A DNA stretch of 64,000 bases, taken from NCBI RefSeq assembly GCF_901538265.1, contig NZ_LR593886.1, positions 3,553,737-3,617,736 of the forward strand, written 5' to 3'. Under the pieces are notes generated by a model. The model did no database searches. It was not told where the DNA came from and saw only the letters and a program-made list of their open reading frames with translations. Source of the DNA: Gemmata massiliana. GTDB lineage: Bacteria > Planctomycetota > Planctomycetia > Gemmatales > Gemmataceae. The position numbers and the translations under genes were made by a program. This document shows, in pieces, positions 25,420 to 34,823 of the stretch (position 1 is the first letter of the stretch; the number at the start of each line of letters is the position of its first letter).

Positions 25420-26526
25420 TCAATACACCGCGTTGGGGTCGGACGGGCCGCCCGCGCCCTTGGTGGCCGTGCCGCCGCCGTAGCGGGCGTGCCAGCCGTC
25501 CGTCGTGCGGATGCCGTGCAGGTCTTCCATCGTGAGGCCGTACTTCGCGAACCACGGCGTGCCGCTCTTCACGATCGCGTCCGTTTCCTGAACGCGCTTC
25601 ACACACTCGGTCTCGGCGAACTTCTGGCGATCGGCCGGGGAAGCGTAGGTGAAGAACTCTTTCCAGAACGCCCGGCCGCCGAGGATGCCGCTGGCCCCGG
25701 CCTTCATCGCCATGTCCACCTGCTTCTTGTACTTGTCGTAATCGACGCCCGCGGACAGCAGCACCCACGGCTTCACGCAGGCGTCGTTGAGGCGCTTCAG
25801 GTTGTCCACCAGTTGCGCGTCCGACTCGACGCCGAACGTGCCGGGGAACTCGGCTTTGTAGATGTCGCAGTAGCGGCTGAGGTACTTCGCGGTGTCGATG
25901 ACGGTCTTGGCCTTCCGCGCCGCGACCTTGTCCTTCGCTTCCTCGACGCCGTTGATCTTGTACGCGAAGTGCAGCGGTTCGAGCAGGAACAGGATGTCGT
26001 GCTTGATGCACTCGTCGTAGATCTGCTGCGTGAACGCGAAGTTGCGCTCGGCCGAGTCGAGTTCGTCGGGCTCGAACTGCGCGAGCAGTTTCACCGCATC
26101 GGCCCCGCAGCGCTTGATCTTCCCGACGCTCCAGCCCGGTTCGACCTCGCCGCACGGCGCGCCGGCCGCGTTCTTGTCGGCCCCGGACTTCTCGACGCGG
26201 ATGAGCAGCCCCGTGCTGGGCGGCACCGCGAACGCGGAGACGGTGCTGGCGTAGCCGTAGAACCCGTCCACGAGCAGGCCCGAGCAGTGCGGCGCGAGCG
26301 CACGCGACAGCATCACCTTCGCGTCCGCGATCTCGGCGTAGGTCGGCTCGCGGTCGGCGCCGGTGGCCTCCTTCGTCGCCTTCTTCATCATCGAGATCAT
26401 GGAGCTGTTCTGGTCGGTGGCGACCATCGTCAGCGTGCCGTTCGCGTTGCTGATGCGCTGCAGCCCGCGCAGTTTACCGGGGGTGAGACCGAGTCCGTAG
26501 AGTCGCGTAATCGAAGTGGTGGCCAT
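25420..26526 (-). CDS. Class I aldolase of the tagatose-1,6-bisphosphate (LacD/YihT) type
   Basis: A 368-aa protein from ATG 26526 (AGGGGATT upstream); the open frame reaches 26547. Family blocks are LTMVATDQNSSMISM (phosphate/N-terminal strand), GLLVDGFYGY, GLLIRVEKSG, GADAVKLLAQFEP, LLEPLHFAY and CDIYKAEFPG (the likely Schiff-base Lys), with LLSAGVDYDKYKKQV and GASGILGGRAFWKE near the C-terminus. The family cleaves ketohexose 1-phosphates or bisphosphates to two trioses in the cytoplasm. The substrate (tagatose bisphosphate, sulfofructose phosphate or another) is open. It is slightly longer than LacD, with a Gly-rich tail. Confidence 0.82.
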   Translation of the reverse strand: MATTSITRLYGLGLTPGKLRGLQRISNANGTLTMVATDQNSSMISMMKKATKEATGADREPTYAEIADAKVMLSRALAPHCSGLLVDGFYGYASTVSAFAVPPSTGLLIRVEKSGADKNAAGAPCGEVEPGWSVGKIKRCGADAVKLLAQFEPDELDSAERNFAFTQQIYDECIKHDILFLLEPLHFAYKINGVEEAKDKVAARKAKTVIDTAKYLSRYCDIYKAEFPGTFGVESDAQLVDNLKRLNDACVKPWVLLSAGVDYDKYKKQVDMAMKAGASGILGGRAFWKEFFTYASPADRQKFAETECVKRVQETDAIVKSGTPWFAKYGLTMEDLHGIRTTDGWHARYGGGTATKGAGGPSDPNAVY

Positions 26527-26606
26527 CGAAGCGAATCCCCTTTGCAAAATTTGAGTAATCGCTTGACATCTTAGTGGTGAGGCGTTCTACGGACAGGTTG
26601 CGCCCC

Positions 26607-27398
26607 TCAATGCGCACCGATCCAGCGCGCGGCAAAATCGAGATAAGCGGCACGAATTTCCGGGAATTGCGTCACGTTGGGGACATGGTTCAGTTCGAGA
26701 AGGTTTGGTGTACCGTCGGGGGAAATGATGTAGTCGGCCGCGCACACCGCGAGGTCGAAATGATCTCGAAGTGAGCACACATCCGCGGCAAGTGCCTCAT
26801 CCAATGGCATGAACGCTGCGGTTGTGTGGTGAATGGATTTCTTCCAGTCGTCCCCGCCGAGTCGGAGCTGGAACAGGGTGTCGCCGATGGCCGTCACGCG
26901 CACGGCCTCACCGTCCAAAAATGGCTCGATGAGCGACGGTTCGCTCGCGGTCCACGTCTCGGCAAAGCACTCTTTCCCCTCACCACAGTGCCATTCGCCC
27001 CATTTTGCGACGGACCGCGTATCCGTGCTGAAAGTTGTTCCGGCGTCGGTGTACGAACGGGGCAGGGTGGCGAACCGCGACACCTTCCGAACGCGGGCCA
27101 GATTCGCGATGCGCGGGCGGCAATCGAGTAACCCGGACGCGCTCGGCAAGCACGGCCCGACCCACAGCGCCAGCGCTGTGATTCCCGGCAAATCGTTCTC
27201 GAAGATCCCGTGGAACACAACCTTATCGACCGGCCCGGTCCAGTCCCAGGTGCCGAACCGAGCGAGGTAGAGTTGTTGGTCGCGGATCTGTACTTTCGGC
27301 ATCATGTCGAAGGAAACGATGCGGCACGCGACGCGCGACTTGAGTTCGTTCACTTCTTCGCGATCGAGTCCGATCAGAGCAACGGTTTCGGTGGACAT
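26607..27398 (-). CDS. ATP-grasp-like protein
   Basis: A 263-aa protein from ATG 27398; the frame stays open to 27950 but that part is the shadow of the gene at 27374. It starts MSTETVALIGLDREEVNELK. It contains WGEWHCGEGKECFAETW, SLIEPFLDGEAVRVTAIGD, LGGDDWKKSIHH and the closing metal-binding block PNLLELNHVPNVTQF, which resembles ATP-grasp ligases of the RimK/glutathione-synthase kind. A substrate cannot be assigned. It overlaps the upstream membrane-protein gene by 25 nt, so the two are co-expressed. The N-terminal domain is unlike known ligases. Confidence 0.65.
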   Translation of the reverse strand: MSTETVALIGLDREEVNELKSRVACRIVSFDMMPKVQIRDQQLYLARFGTWDWTGPVDKVVFHGIFENDLPGITALALWVGPCLPSASGLLDCRPRIANLARVRKVSRFATLPRSYTDAGTTFSTDTRSVAKWGEWHCGEGKECFAETWTASEPSLIEPFLDGEAVRVTAIGDTLFQLRLGGDDWKKSIHHTTAAFMPLDEALAADVCSLRDHFDLAVCAADYIISPDGTPNLLELNHVPNVTQFPEIRAAYLDFAARWIGAH

Positions 27399-27994
27399 GA
27401 GCCGGTTCCTTGGTGCCCGCGTTTTCGGCGCTTGGTCCCGATCCAGACGCACACCGCCACGCCGCCAATTGCGGCGCTGCCGTAGGCGACGAAGTGGTAA
27501 CACGCGACCACGAGTAGCGCCTTGTGCCGTTCCACCGGGACCAGTTCCGCCGTGCTCGGGTCGAGCGCTACGCCGAGCGTGTCCGCGTGCCGCCAGACGC
27601 TCGCGCCCGTGAGGGCCGTTGCGCCGGCGACCACAGCAACAAGGACGGCTAGCGGGAGCACGAGTTCGCGCGGGTGGAGTTGCGGGCGCGGCCCAACGGT
27701 CGCGACTAGCCCGGCAACGTACCCGAGCAATATGCCACCCCACCAACCGCCCAGGAACCCCCAACAGACACCAAGTAGCGTTGGGTCGGCTACGCCCGGA
27801 ATGGGGTTGTGGAACACCGTGAAGTATTCCGGACACAGTCGCGCGGAGACCTGATCTTGCAGGATCGCGTACCCCACGATCGCGCCGAACCCGAGTAGTG
27901 CGAACCTGTAGCGCACGCCCTGCGTCGCGAGTACCGCCACGACGAGGCACATCACTATAGGCAAGACGAGTTGGTACGTTTCGAGGGGCCGCAT
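27374..27994 (-). CDS. Multi-pass membrane protein of unknown function
   Basis: A 206-aa protein from ATG 27994 (MRPLETYQLVLPIVMCL). About five or six hydrophobic segments are visible: LVLPIVMCLVVAVLATQ, FALLGFGAIVGYAI, LLGVCWGFLGGWWGGILLG, LVLPLAVLVAVVAGATAL and GSAAIGGVAVCVWIG. The tail is basic (TKRRKRGHQGTG). A short motif CPEYFTVFHNPI lies in the first loop. I do not recognise a named family. It precedes and overlaps the ATP-grasp gene. The divergent macrodomain gene starts 79 bp away, so they may share a promoter region. Confidence 0.75.
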   Translation of the reverse strand: MRPLETYQLVLPIVMCLVVAVLATQGVRYRFALLGFGAIVGYAILQDQVSARLCPEYFTVFHNPIPGVADPTLLGVCWGFLGGWWGGILLGYVAGLVATVGPRPQLHPRELVLPLAVLVAVVAGATALTGASVWRHADTLGVALDPSTAELVPVERHKALLVVACYHFVAYGSAAIGGVAVCVWIGTKRRKRGHQGTGSCPPKPLL

Positions 27995-28072
27995 TCGTGA
28001 ATTCCGCTGCTGACTTTGTGTCTCGCTGACTGCGCCGCGATCATTCACAAATTTCACACGGAGGGCGCGACC

Positions 28073-28540
28073 GTGCCAATCGAATTTGTGACCGGCGATC
28101 TGTTTGTGAACCGCGTGAACGCGGATGCACTAGCACACGGCTGCAACTGTGCCGGATCGATGGGTGCAGGGATCGCAGTCGGGTTCAAGGAACGTTATCC
28201 GGGGATGTTCGAGGAGTTCCGCCGGCGGTGCAAAGCCAAACCCGCGGAGTTCGCGCTCGGGGACGTGTTCTTGTGGCGTGAACCCGGCAAACCAGCGGTG
28301 TTCAACCTGGGTACGCAACCGAGCCCCGGGCGCGGTGCGACCTATCCTGTTGTGGAAACTGCCCTCAACGCGCTCCGCACGGCCGCCGACCAAGCCGGCA
28401 TTCTCACCCTGGCGATGCCCCGAATCGCGGCCGGTTACGGCGGGCTGTCGTGGAAGAAAGTGCGCGTGCTAATCGAATCCGCGTTCGTGGACTGGCCGGG
28501 CACACTGTACGTTTATGAGGAATTCAAAGCGGGCGAATGA
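28073..28540 (+). CDS. Macrodomain protein
   Basis: A 155-aa protein starting at GTG 28073, with GGAGG 8-12 nt upstream; upstream codons of the frame lack support. It opens IEFVTGDLFVNRVNADALAHGCNCAGSMGAGIA (shown in the sequence around residues 2-35), with the ADP-ribose-binding Asn and Gly-loop. FNLGTQPSPGRGATYP and AMPRIAAGYGGLSW complete the macrodomain. It likely binds or hydrolyses ADP-ribose derivatives. The GCNC...MGAGIA pattern is nearer to the TARG1/DarG branch, but no DarT toxin gene is adjacent. A short remnant of a different gene follows at once. Confidence 0.85.
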   Translation: MPIEFVTGDLFVNRVNADALAHGCNCAGSMGAGIAVGFKERYPGMFEEFRRRCKAKPAEFALGDVFLWREPGKPAVFNLGTQPSPGRGATYPVVETALNALRTAADQAGILTLAMPRIAAGYGGLSWKKVRVLIESAFVDWPGTLYVYEEFKAGE

Positions 28541-28549
28541 GGTGCTCCC

Positions 28550-28603
28550 GTGTTGGACGAACGGGCGCTACTGGCTGCGATCCGCGACAACCCGGACACG
28601 GGG
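28550..28603 (+). pseudogene. Truncated N-terminus of a TIGR02996-domain gene
   Basis: GTG 28550, with GAGGTG 8 nt upstream, begins MLDERALLAAIRDNPD. This matches the opening of the planctomycete TIGR02996 domain (pattern: ALL-AI--NPDDD-PRLVYADWL). The match stops after NPD, and the frame then runs into the 3' end of the convergent gene ending at 28610. It looks like a gene start left when that gene's end was joined here. A chance match is possible given the length. Confidence 0.5.
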
Positions 28604-28609
28604 AGCAGA

Positions 28610-31600
28610 TCAACCCACTTCGACGCCGCCGAGGAAGCCGCCGAACGCGAGGAACGAGTTGCTCGCGTTCAGGCTGGTTCCGTCGACCGACGTGATGCTC
28701 GATGTTCCGGTCTTCGAGCTGGCGACGATGTCGAGGACACCGTCGCCGTTCACATCGGCAACCGCGACCGAGAGGTTGCCGGTGATGCCCGGCACTGCCA
28801 GGAAGCTCCGTAGCTCGGATTGGTCGCGCCCGCTGAACACCTTCACGTGCGAGCTGCCTGTTGCGGCCCCGACAACGACATCGGCGCGGCCGTCGCCGTT
28901 CAGGTCGCCCGCGGCAACCGTCACCCCGCCCAGGTAGCCCGGGAACGCGAAAAAGCTCTGGAGCAACGACCCGTCGCGCCCGCTAAACACCTTCACGTGC
29001 GAGCTGCGGCCTGCGGCACCGACGATCACGTCAGCGAACCCGTCGCCGTCGATGTCGCCGCTGGCCACCGAGACCCCGCTCAGTGAGCCCGAGAACGCGA
29101 GCAGGCTGCGGATCTCGCTCCCGTCGGCCCCGCTGAACACTTTAACGTGCGACCCGCCCGTTCGGGTTCCGACGATCACATCAGCGAACCCGTCTCCGTT
29201 GACGTCGCCGGACGCGACGACGACCCCGCCTTGGAACCCCTGGAACGCGATGAAGCTGCGCCGCAGCGCCCCGGTGGCCCCGTCGAAGACCTTGACGTGT
29301 GAGCCCGCGGTCGCGGTTCCGGCGATCACGTCCGTGAAGCCGTCGCCGTTGGTGTCACCGCCCGCGCTGGCCACCCCGCCCTGGAACCCGTCGAACGCGA
29401 GGAAGCTGCGAATGAGGGAGCCGTCCGCGGAACTGAAAACCTTGATGTGCGAGCTGCTGGTCGCCGTGCCCGCGATGATATCGGCGCGGCCGTCGCCGTT
29501 CACGTCGTTCCCGCGCGGCGGCACAACAGTCTGGGTTACCGTTCTTGTGCTGGCGAGGAAATTGCCGCTGGCGGGAGTGAAACTTGCCGTAATAGTGTGC
29601 GTACCCGAGGCGAGTGCGGGGGTCGAGAAGCTGGCGCGCCCGGCGACGTCCACCGTTATCGTTGCGAGAACCGTACCGTCGGCGCTGAACGTTACGGTCC
29701 CGGTCGGCGTGCCCGAGCCCGGGGCCATCGCTGCAATCGTCGCGGTGAAGGTTACCTGCTCGCCGGGCGCCGTCGTCGGGTCCGAAGACGCCACCGTCGA
29801 GGTTGTGCTCGCTTGGGTGACCGTTTGCCCGCCGCTGAGGCTCCCCGAAGCGGTGCCGTAAACGCCCGCCCCCGCGTAGTTCACGCTGACCGTGTGCGAG
29901 GCGATGCTGAGCGAAGAAATTGCCGTAAACGTGGCCACCCCGCCGGTCAGCGCTACGGTCTCGACGGACACGCCGTCGACCACCAGTGTGACGTTCCCGG
30001 TCGGGGTGGCGCCGCTCCCCGCGACGGTCACCGAGAACGTGACCGGCTGTCCGAAGACCGCCGGGTTCACGGAGGACGCCACAGTCGCGGTGGGGGACTC
30101 GAGGACGGTGAGGGTCACATCGTTACCGGTTCCACCGACGTAGCTGATCTGAAAGGTCTGCCCGCTGACGGAAAACGTGGCCCCCTCCGCAAGGCCGGTG
30201 AATGTCCCGGTCACCGCGTCGGTGCCGTCGTTGGCGGTGATGACGAACGTGCTGCCCAGCGCTGGTGTGAAGCCGAGAGTGACCGAGAGCGTCCCGCCCA
30301 GGGACACCGCCCCGGTGACGTTCGCCTGATCGTACTGCGTGCCGACCGTGGTGCCGTTCAGTTCCACGCTGAAGATCGAACCCGAGTTCAGACTCAATGC
30401 ACCCGTGCTGATGATCCCCGGTGAGCCGCCCGGGGCCAGGGTGCCGCCGCTGTTGACGGTCGCGGCCGGTACGGTGCCCGAGCCACCGATAGTGGCCCCG
30501 TTAGCGACGAACGCGCCGGAACTGGTGCCGATGGAGCCGTCGACGACGAGCCGCCCGCCGTTGACGAACGTGCCCCCGGTGTAACTGTTCGTGCCCGAAA
30601 GGGTCAGTACGCCGCTACCGGCGGTGAGCAGGTTGCGGTTCCCGCCGGACTGACTGATCGCGCCGGAGATCGTTAGGCTCGTGCCCGTCGCGACTGTGAT
30701 CTGTTCGTTACCGGCGAACAGGAGCGTGCCCGAAATCGTGTTGCTGCCAGCCACGTTGATGATCTTGGAGGCCGACCCGCCGTTCGCCCCGTTGAGTGTA
30801 AGGGTCAGCGACTTGGTCGCCGGTAGCGCGATCCCGCCGGAGAGCTCCAGGGTCGCGGTGTCGTCGAAGGTGACCGTCGTGGCGGTGGCGGTGTCGCCGA
30901 GGGCGCCACCGTGCGTCGCGCGCAGGTACCCCGAGTTGACGACTAAATTGCCGTCGAAGGTATTGGCGCCGCCGAGAACCGTTCGCCCGGTCGCCCCTTG
31001 CAGCACCGTCAGGTTAAACGTGCTGCCGCCGTCGTCGATCACCCCGTTAATCGTCAGGGTCGCGCTGCCGGCGGCCCCGATCTGACTGTTGGCGGCGAGG
31101 TTCACGTTCCCCGAAATCGTCACGGCCCCGTTGAGGCTCGCGAGCGCGCCCGAAGTACCGTAACCGGTACCGGAGATCGTGAACCCTTCCGCGACCGACA
31201 GGTTCGAGCCGTCGAAGAACACGCTGGCCCCGCTGGAGACGGTGGTCGCGCCGCTCGTCGCTCCGAGCGCGGTGTCGCCCTCGACCTGGATCGCCCCAAC
31301 GGTCACCGCGGTCGCGCCCGCGTAGGTGTTGGCCCCCGCGAGCGCGAGGACACCGGCGCCAGACTTGGAGATCCCGCCGTTCGCGACCACCGAGGTGATG
31401 CGCAGGTCGATCAGGCTCGAGGGGTCGTCGTTCGCGACCAGTGCGAACGACCCCGACCCGTTCAGGTCGAGAGTGCCGCCCTGGATCAGCGCGGTCGTGT
31501 TGTTGCCCGCATCAAAGGACGAGATGCTTGAAGAGAGGATCAGGGTTCCGCCCGCCCCAATGTTCACCGTGGACCCTTGCATAATGAGGTCGTCGAACGT

Positions 31601-32317
31601 TTCGGACGTGCCGTTCAGGTCGAAGATCGCGCCCTCGCCGACGGCCACGGTCGCACCGTCGGCGATCTGGTCCGCGGCCAGGAGCTGCACCAGTTCGCCG
31701 CCGTCACCGTCGCCAACGGTGAGGTTACCGGGCACAGCCACGGCGCCGGCCTTGTTCAGTACGAGTACCCCCTCAGCGACGAGCGTGGTGCCCACATACG
31801 TGTTGCTCCCGCTCCCGGAGAGTAGCAGCGCTCCACCGCCGGAAACGGTCAGGCCCGACAAACCCGAGATCACCCCGCCGAAATCGAGCACGCCCCCCGG
31901 TGCGACGATCGCGTCGCCGCCGCCGAGGTCCGTATCGAGCAAGAGCGCCGATGAGCCCGATGAGTACGTCGTGCTCACGTCCCCGGTCAGGCCGATCGCG
32001 TTACCGGTGATCGTGTAGTTGGCCCCCTGAATGGTGATCGAGCTGAAGCTGGTTCCGCCGGCAAAGTCGTTGACCGCAGTGACGGACATCCCCAGATCAG
32101 CGAAAACCAGATCGTCGCCGGTTACGGGAGCTATGCCGCCCCAGTTCGCGGCGTTCGACCAGTTGTTGTTGCCGCCCCCACCGGTCCACGTCACGGTACT
32201 CGGCGTGACCCGGTCCTCCAAACAGGTCAGCGAGAGCTGCGCGAGTGCCCGGCGGCTCTTCCGGTTGGAGCGGGTGGAGGCGCTGAGGCGCTGGAGAATC
32301 GAGTCAATCCACTTCAT
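28610..32317 (-). CDS. Giant LEDRVTP surface protein: beta-helix repeats, Ig-like domains, FG-GAP repeats
   Basis: A 1235-aa protein from ATG 32317 (the frame reaches 32347). The leader MKWIDSILQRLSAST...LAQLSLTCLEDRVTPS resembles the leaders of the two genes at 20.3 and 23.6 kb. Residues about 45-680 are autotransporter-type beta-strand repeats (SGTNSYTGGTFVNGGRLVV, LAGANTYAGATAV). Two Ig-like domains (about 760-920; TATVASSVNPAVFGQPVTF and STTSTVASSDPTTAPGEQV) and six FG-GAP repeats (GDVNGDGFADVIVGTRTGGSHVKVF) follow. There is no beta-barrel, so it is not a classical autotransporter. It ends FLGGVEVG, like the other two. Surface display is inferred. Confidence 0.85.
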   Translation of the reverse strand: MKWIDSILQRLSASTRSNRKSRRALAQLSLTCLEDRVTPSTVTWTGGGGNNNWSNAANWGGIAPVTGDDLVFADLGMSVTAVNDFAGGTSFSSITIQGANYTITGNAIGLTGDVSTTYSSGSSALLLDTDLGGGDAIVAPGGVLDFGGVISGLSGLTVSGGGALLLSGSGSNTYVGTTLVAEGVLVLNKAGAVAVPGNLTVGDGDGGELVQLLAADQIADGATVAVGEGAIFDLNGTSETFDDLIMQGSTVNIGAGGTLILSSSISSFDAGNNTTALIQGGTLDLNGSGSFALVANDDPSSLIDLRITSVVANGGISKSGAGVLALAGANTYAGATAVTVGAIQVEGDTALGATSGATTVSSGASVFFDGSNLSVAEGFTISGTGYGTSGALASLNGAVTISGNVNLAANSQIGAAGSATLTINGVIDDGGSTFNLTVLQGATGRTVLGGANTFDGNLVVNSGYLRATHGGALGDTATATTVTFDDTATLELSGGIALPATKSLTLTLNGANGGSASKIINVAGSNTISGTLLFAGNEQITVATGTSLTISGAISQSGGNRNLLTAGSGVLTLSGTNSYTGGTFVNGGRLVVDGSIGTSSGAFVANGATIGGSGTVPAATVNSGGTLAPGGSPGIISTGALSLNSGSIFSVELNGTTVGTQYDQANVTGAVSLGGTLSVTLGFTPALGSTFVITANDGTDAVTGTFTGLAEGATFSVSGQTFQISYVGGTGNDVTLTVLESPTATVASSVNPAVFGQPVTFSVTVAGSGATPTGNVTLVVDGVSVETVALTGGVATFTAISSLSIASHTVSVNYAGAGVYGTASGSLSGGQTVTQASTTSTVASSDPTTAPGEQVTFTATIAAMAPGSGTPTGTVTFSADGTVLATITVDVAGRASFSTPALASGTHTITASFTPASGNFLASTRTVTQTVVPPRGNDVNGDGRADIIAGTATSSSHIKVFSSADGSLIRSFLAFDGFQGGVASAGGDTNGDGFTDVIAGTATAGSHVKVFDGATGALRRSFIAFQGFQGGVVVASGDVNGDGFADVIVGTRTGGSHVKVFSGADGSEIRSLLAFSGSLSGVSVASGDIDGDGFADVIVGAAGRSSHVKVFSGRDGSLLQSFFAFPGYLGGVTVAAGDLNGDGRADVVVGAATGSSHVKVFSGRDQSELRSFLAVPGITGNLSVAVADVNGDGVLDIVASSKTGTSSITSVDGTSLNASNSFLAFGGFLGGVEVG

Positions 32318-32788
32318 CTCGGTAACCACTTTCTGACACGGTGCCAATCACCGCAGGGGAAATTCACCGCGGTGTCGGCCGGGGCGGGAGGACCGGACTC
32401 ACCTCGCGAGTCTGTCCGGACAGTAGTTCATGCCACGCGCGATTGAAGGAAGCGGAAGTGTAAATCGGTGTGAACATGGGTAAAGAAACGGCAGCGTTGC
32501 GCCGCAGTACGAATGTTCAGGAGCGGGCTGAGGAAATTGTCACGGGGTGCGTACAATGAACGTGCTGCGAGAAGAAAAGATGAGAACCCGCGGCATCCCG
32601 CCAGGCATCGGTGCGAGGGATCGCGAGGTTCCGAGGTGATATTCGGGGTACATGGACGGTTTACCGGGTGCCTACACACGAGCGAGCGTTTGCCCGGTAC
32701 CTACCCCACACGGAACGTGCCCCACCCCAACCGATCCTGCTGAACAACCGGCCTTTACACGTTTTCCAGTCGCAGCGACAATCACCGT
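32318..32788. other. Divergent intergenic region
   Basis: This 471-bp region separates the minus-strand giant gene (start 32317) from the helicase gene (start 32789) and should contain both promoters. Short frames here lack ribosome sites or family similarity. A stretch ATTGT..ACAAT with a short spacer occurs near 32540-32560. Nothing else stands out. Confidence 0.35.
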
Positions 32789-34822
32789 ATGGATGCACGT
32801 AAGATTCTCGGCCCGGACGGGCTGATTGCGAAGAAGTTTCCGGGGTTCGAGTCGCGCCCGCAGCAACTCGACATGGCCGACGCGGTGGCCGATGCGCTCG
32901 ACAAGAAGCGGCAACTGCTCGTGGAAGCGGGCACCGGCGTGGGCAAGTCCTTCGCGTACCTCGTTCCCGCGATCCGGGCCGTGAGCGCGCGCAAGGACTA
33001 CAAGATCGTCATCTCGACGCACACCATCAGCCTGCAAGAACAGCTCATTCGCAAAGACCTTCCCTTTCTCCAATCGGTGCTGCCCGGGGATTACCGGCCG
33101 GTACTGGTGAAGGGCCGTGGGAACTACCTCAGCCTGCGCCGGCTCCGCGTGTCGCAATCCAAGGCCAGTACGCTGCTTGATACGCCGGGCGCGATCGACC
33201 AACTCGTGCAGATCGGGCGGTGGTCGCGCCAAACCATTGACGGTAGTAAGTCCGATTTGCCCGTGCAGCCCTACGAGCCGGTGTGGGATCTCGTACAGAG
33301 CGACAGCAGCAACTGCCTCGGGCGGAAGTGTCCCCACCAGGCGGATTGCTTCTACTTCCAGGCACGGAAGCGCGTGTTCGGGGCGAACATCCTCGTCGTG
33401 AACCACGCGCTGTTTTTCGCGGACCTCGCCCTTCGGCGGTCGGGCGGCGGCGTGCTACCGGAGTACGACGCGGTCATTTTCGATGAGGCGCACACGCTCG
33501 AAGATGTGGCCGCGGACCACCTCGGGATCGGGGTTTCGCAGGGTGGGGTCGAGTACCTGCTCGGGCAACTGCTCGCCGCGCGCACGCAGAAAGGTATCCT
33601 CGCGACGCTCGGCGACGGCGACGCCGTCGCGCAACTCGACGCGACGCGGCAGGCGGCGGAAAAATTCTTCCTGTCCGTGTACCAGTGGCAGCTCAACCAG
33701 CCGAAGGGGAACGGTCCCAATTCAATGGGCGGGTCCGGTCGCGTGCGTGAGAGGGAGGTTGTTCCCGATACGCTCAGTGGCGAACTCTCGAAACTCGGTG
33801 ACACGCTCCACGAACTCGCGAAGGGGCGCGACGCCGAAGAAGAGAAGCTGGAACTCACGAGCCGCGGCGACCGGCTCTACTCGATGTCCAAGAGCGTGAA
33901 GGAGTGGCTGGGGCAGGAGCTTCCGGGGCAAGTTTACTGGGTCGAGGTGAAGCCGGGCCGCGTGCCGCGCGTGGGGCTGGCCAGCGCGCCGATCGAGGTC
34001 GGCCCGGCGCTCAAGGCGCAGCTCTACGACCGCGTGCCGAGCGTAGTTCTCGCGAGTGCGACGCTTTCGGTTGGGGGCGAAGCGGGATTCAAGTTGTTCC
34101 AGAAGCGTCTCGGACTTGATTGCGCCAAGACGAGTCAACTCGGCAGCCCGTTCGACTTCCAGAAACAGGCCGAACTGCACCTGTTCCGCAACATGCCGGA
34201 CCCGTCCGCGCAGAGCGCGAAGTACGAGGACGAGGTGCTGAAGAAGATCCCCGATTACGTGGCTCGAACGAAGGGGCGCGCGTTCGTGCTGTTCACGAGC
34301 TACGGGTTCCTGAACCGCGCCGCAGCGCAACTCGGTCCGTGGTTCTCGAAGCACGGCTACACGCTACTCGCTCAGGGGAGCGGGCTTCCCGCGCCGAAGC
34401 TCCTGGAGCAGTTCCGCGACTCAAAGCAAGCGGTTCTGTTCGGCGTGGACAGCTTCTGGCAGGGCGTGGACGTTCGGGGAGAAGCGCTCTCGAACGTCAT
34501 CATCACGAAACTGCCGTTCTCGGTACCGGACCGCCCGCTCACGGAAGCGCGCCTCGAAGCGATCCAGGCGGACGGCGGGAACCCGTTCATGGACTACCAA
34601 GTGCCGCAAGCCGCGATCAAACTGAAGCAGGGCTTCGGGCGCCTGATCCGCACCGCGACCGACACCGGGATGGTGGTACTGTTCGACCCGCGTGTCATCA
34701 CGAAGCCTTACGGCCGTGTCTTTCTGGACGCACTCCCCGACGCGAAGCGCTTCATCGATGGTGAAGAGACCGAGCCGGTCGACGGGAAAGGGAGCACCAA
34801 GCGCAAGATGAAGGCAGGGTAA
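32789..34822 (+). CDS. DinG/XPD-type ATP-dependent DNA helicase
   Basis: A 677-aa superfamily 2 helicase from ATG 32789. Motifs are Walker [11 protein letters not shown] (46-55), motif Ia [11 protein letters not shown], the DEAH box [10 protein letters not shown], and helicase C-terminal blocks [37 protein letters not shown] and [15 protein letters not shown]. The iron-sulfur region keeps Cys176-x4-Cys181-x5-Cys187, but the fourth ligand, usually in GRxNYLC, is Ser115 ([11 protein letters not shown]). The family unwinds DNA 5'-3' in repair and R-loop removal. A zinc-ribbon gene follows 1 nt after the stop. Confidence 0.9.
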   Translation: MDARKILGPDGLIAKKFPGFESRPQQLDMADAVADALDKKRQLLVEAGTGVGKSFAYLVPAIRAVSARKDYKIVISTHTISLQEQLIRKDLPFLQSVLPGDYRPVLVKGRGNYLSLRRLRVSQSKASTLLDTPGAIDQLVQIGRWSRQTIDGSKSDLPVQPYEPVWDLVQSDSSNCLGRKCPHQADCFYFQARKRVFGANILVVNHALFFADLALRRSGGGVLPEYDAVIFDEAHTLEDVAADHLGIGVSQGGVEYLLGQLLAARTQKGILATLGDGDAVAQLDATRQAAEKFFLSVYQWQLNQPKGNGPNSMGGSGRVREREVVPDTLSGELSKLGDTLHELAKGRDAEEEKLELTSRGDRLYSMSKSVKEWLGQELPGQVYWVEVKPGRVPRVGLASAPIEVGPALKAQLYDRVPSVVLASATLSVGGEAGFKLFQKRLGLDCAKTSQLGSPFDFQKQAELHLFRNMPDPSAQSAKYEDEVLKKIPDYVARTKGRAFVLFTSYGFLNRAAAQLGPWFSKHGYTLLAQGSGLPAPKLLEQFRDSKQAVLFGVDSFWQGVDVRGEALSNVIITKLPFSVPDRPLTEARLEAIQADGGNPFMDYQVPQAAIKLKQGFGRLIRTATDTGMVVLFDPRVITKPYGRVFLDALPDAKRFIDGEETEPVDGKGSTKRKMKAG

Positions 34823-34823
34823 G

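Noticed and set aside
25354..26574. Plus-strand frame of 406 codons
   Set aside because: It is the antisense of the LacD-type aldolase; no motif is present and composition is typical of a shadow.
26607..27950. 447-codon reading of the ATP-grasp frame
   Set aside because: Its first 184 codons are Arg/Pro-rich shadow of the membrane-protein gene at 27374-27994; ATG 27398 gives the true-looking start.
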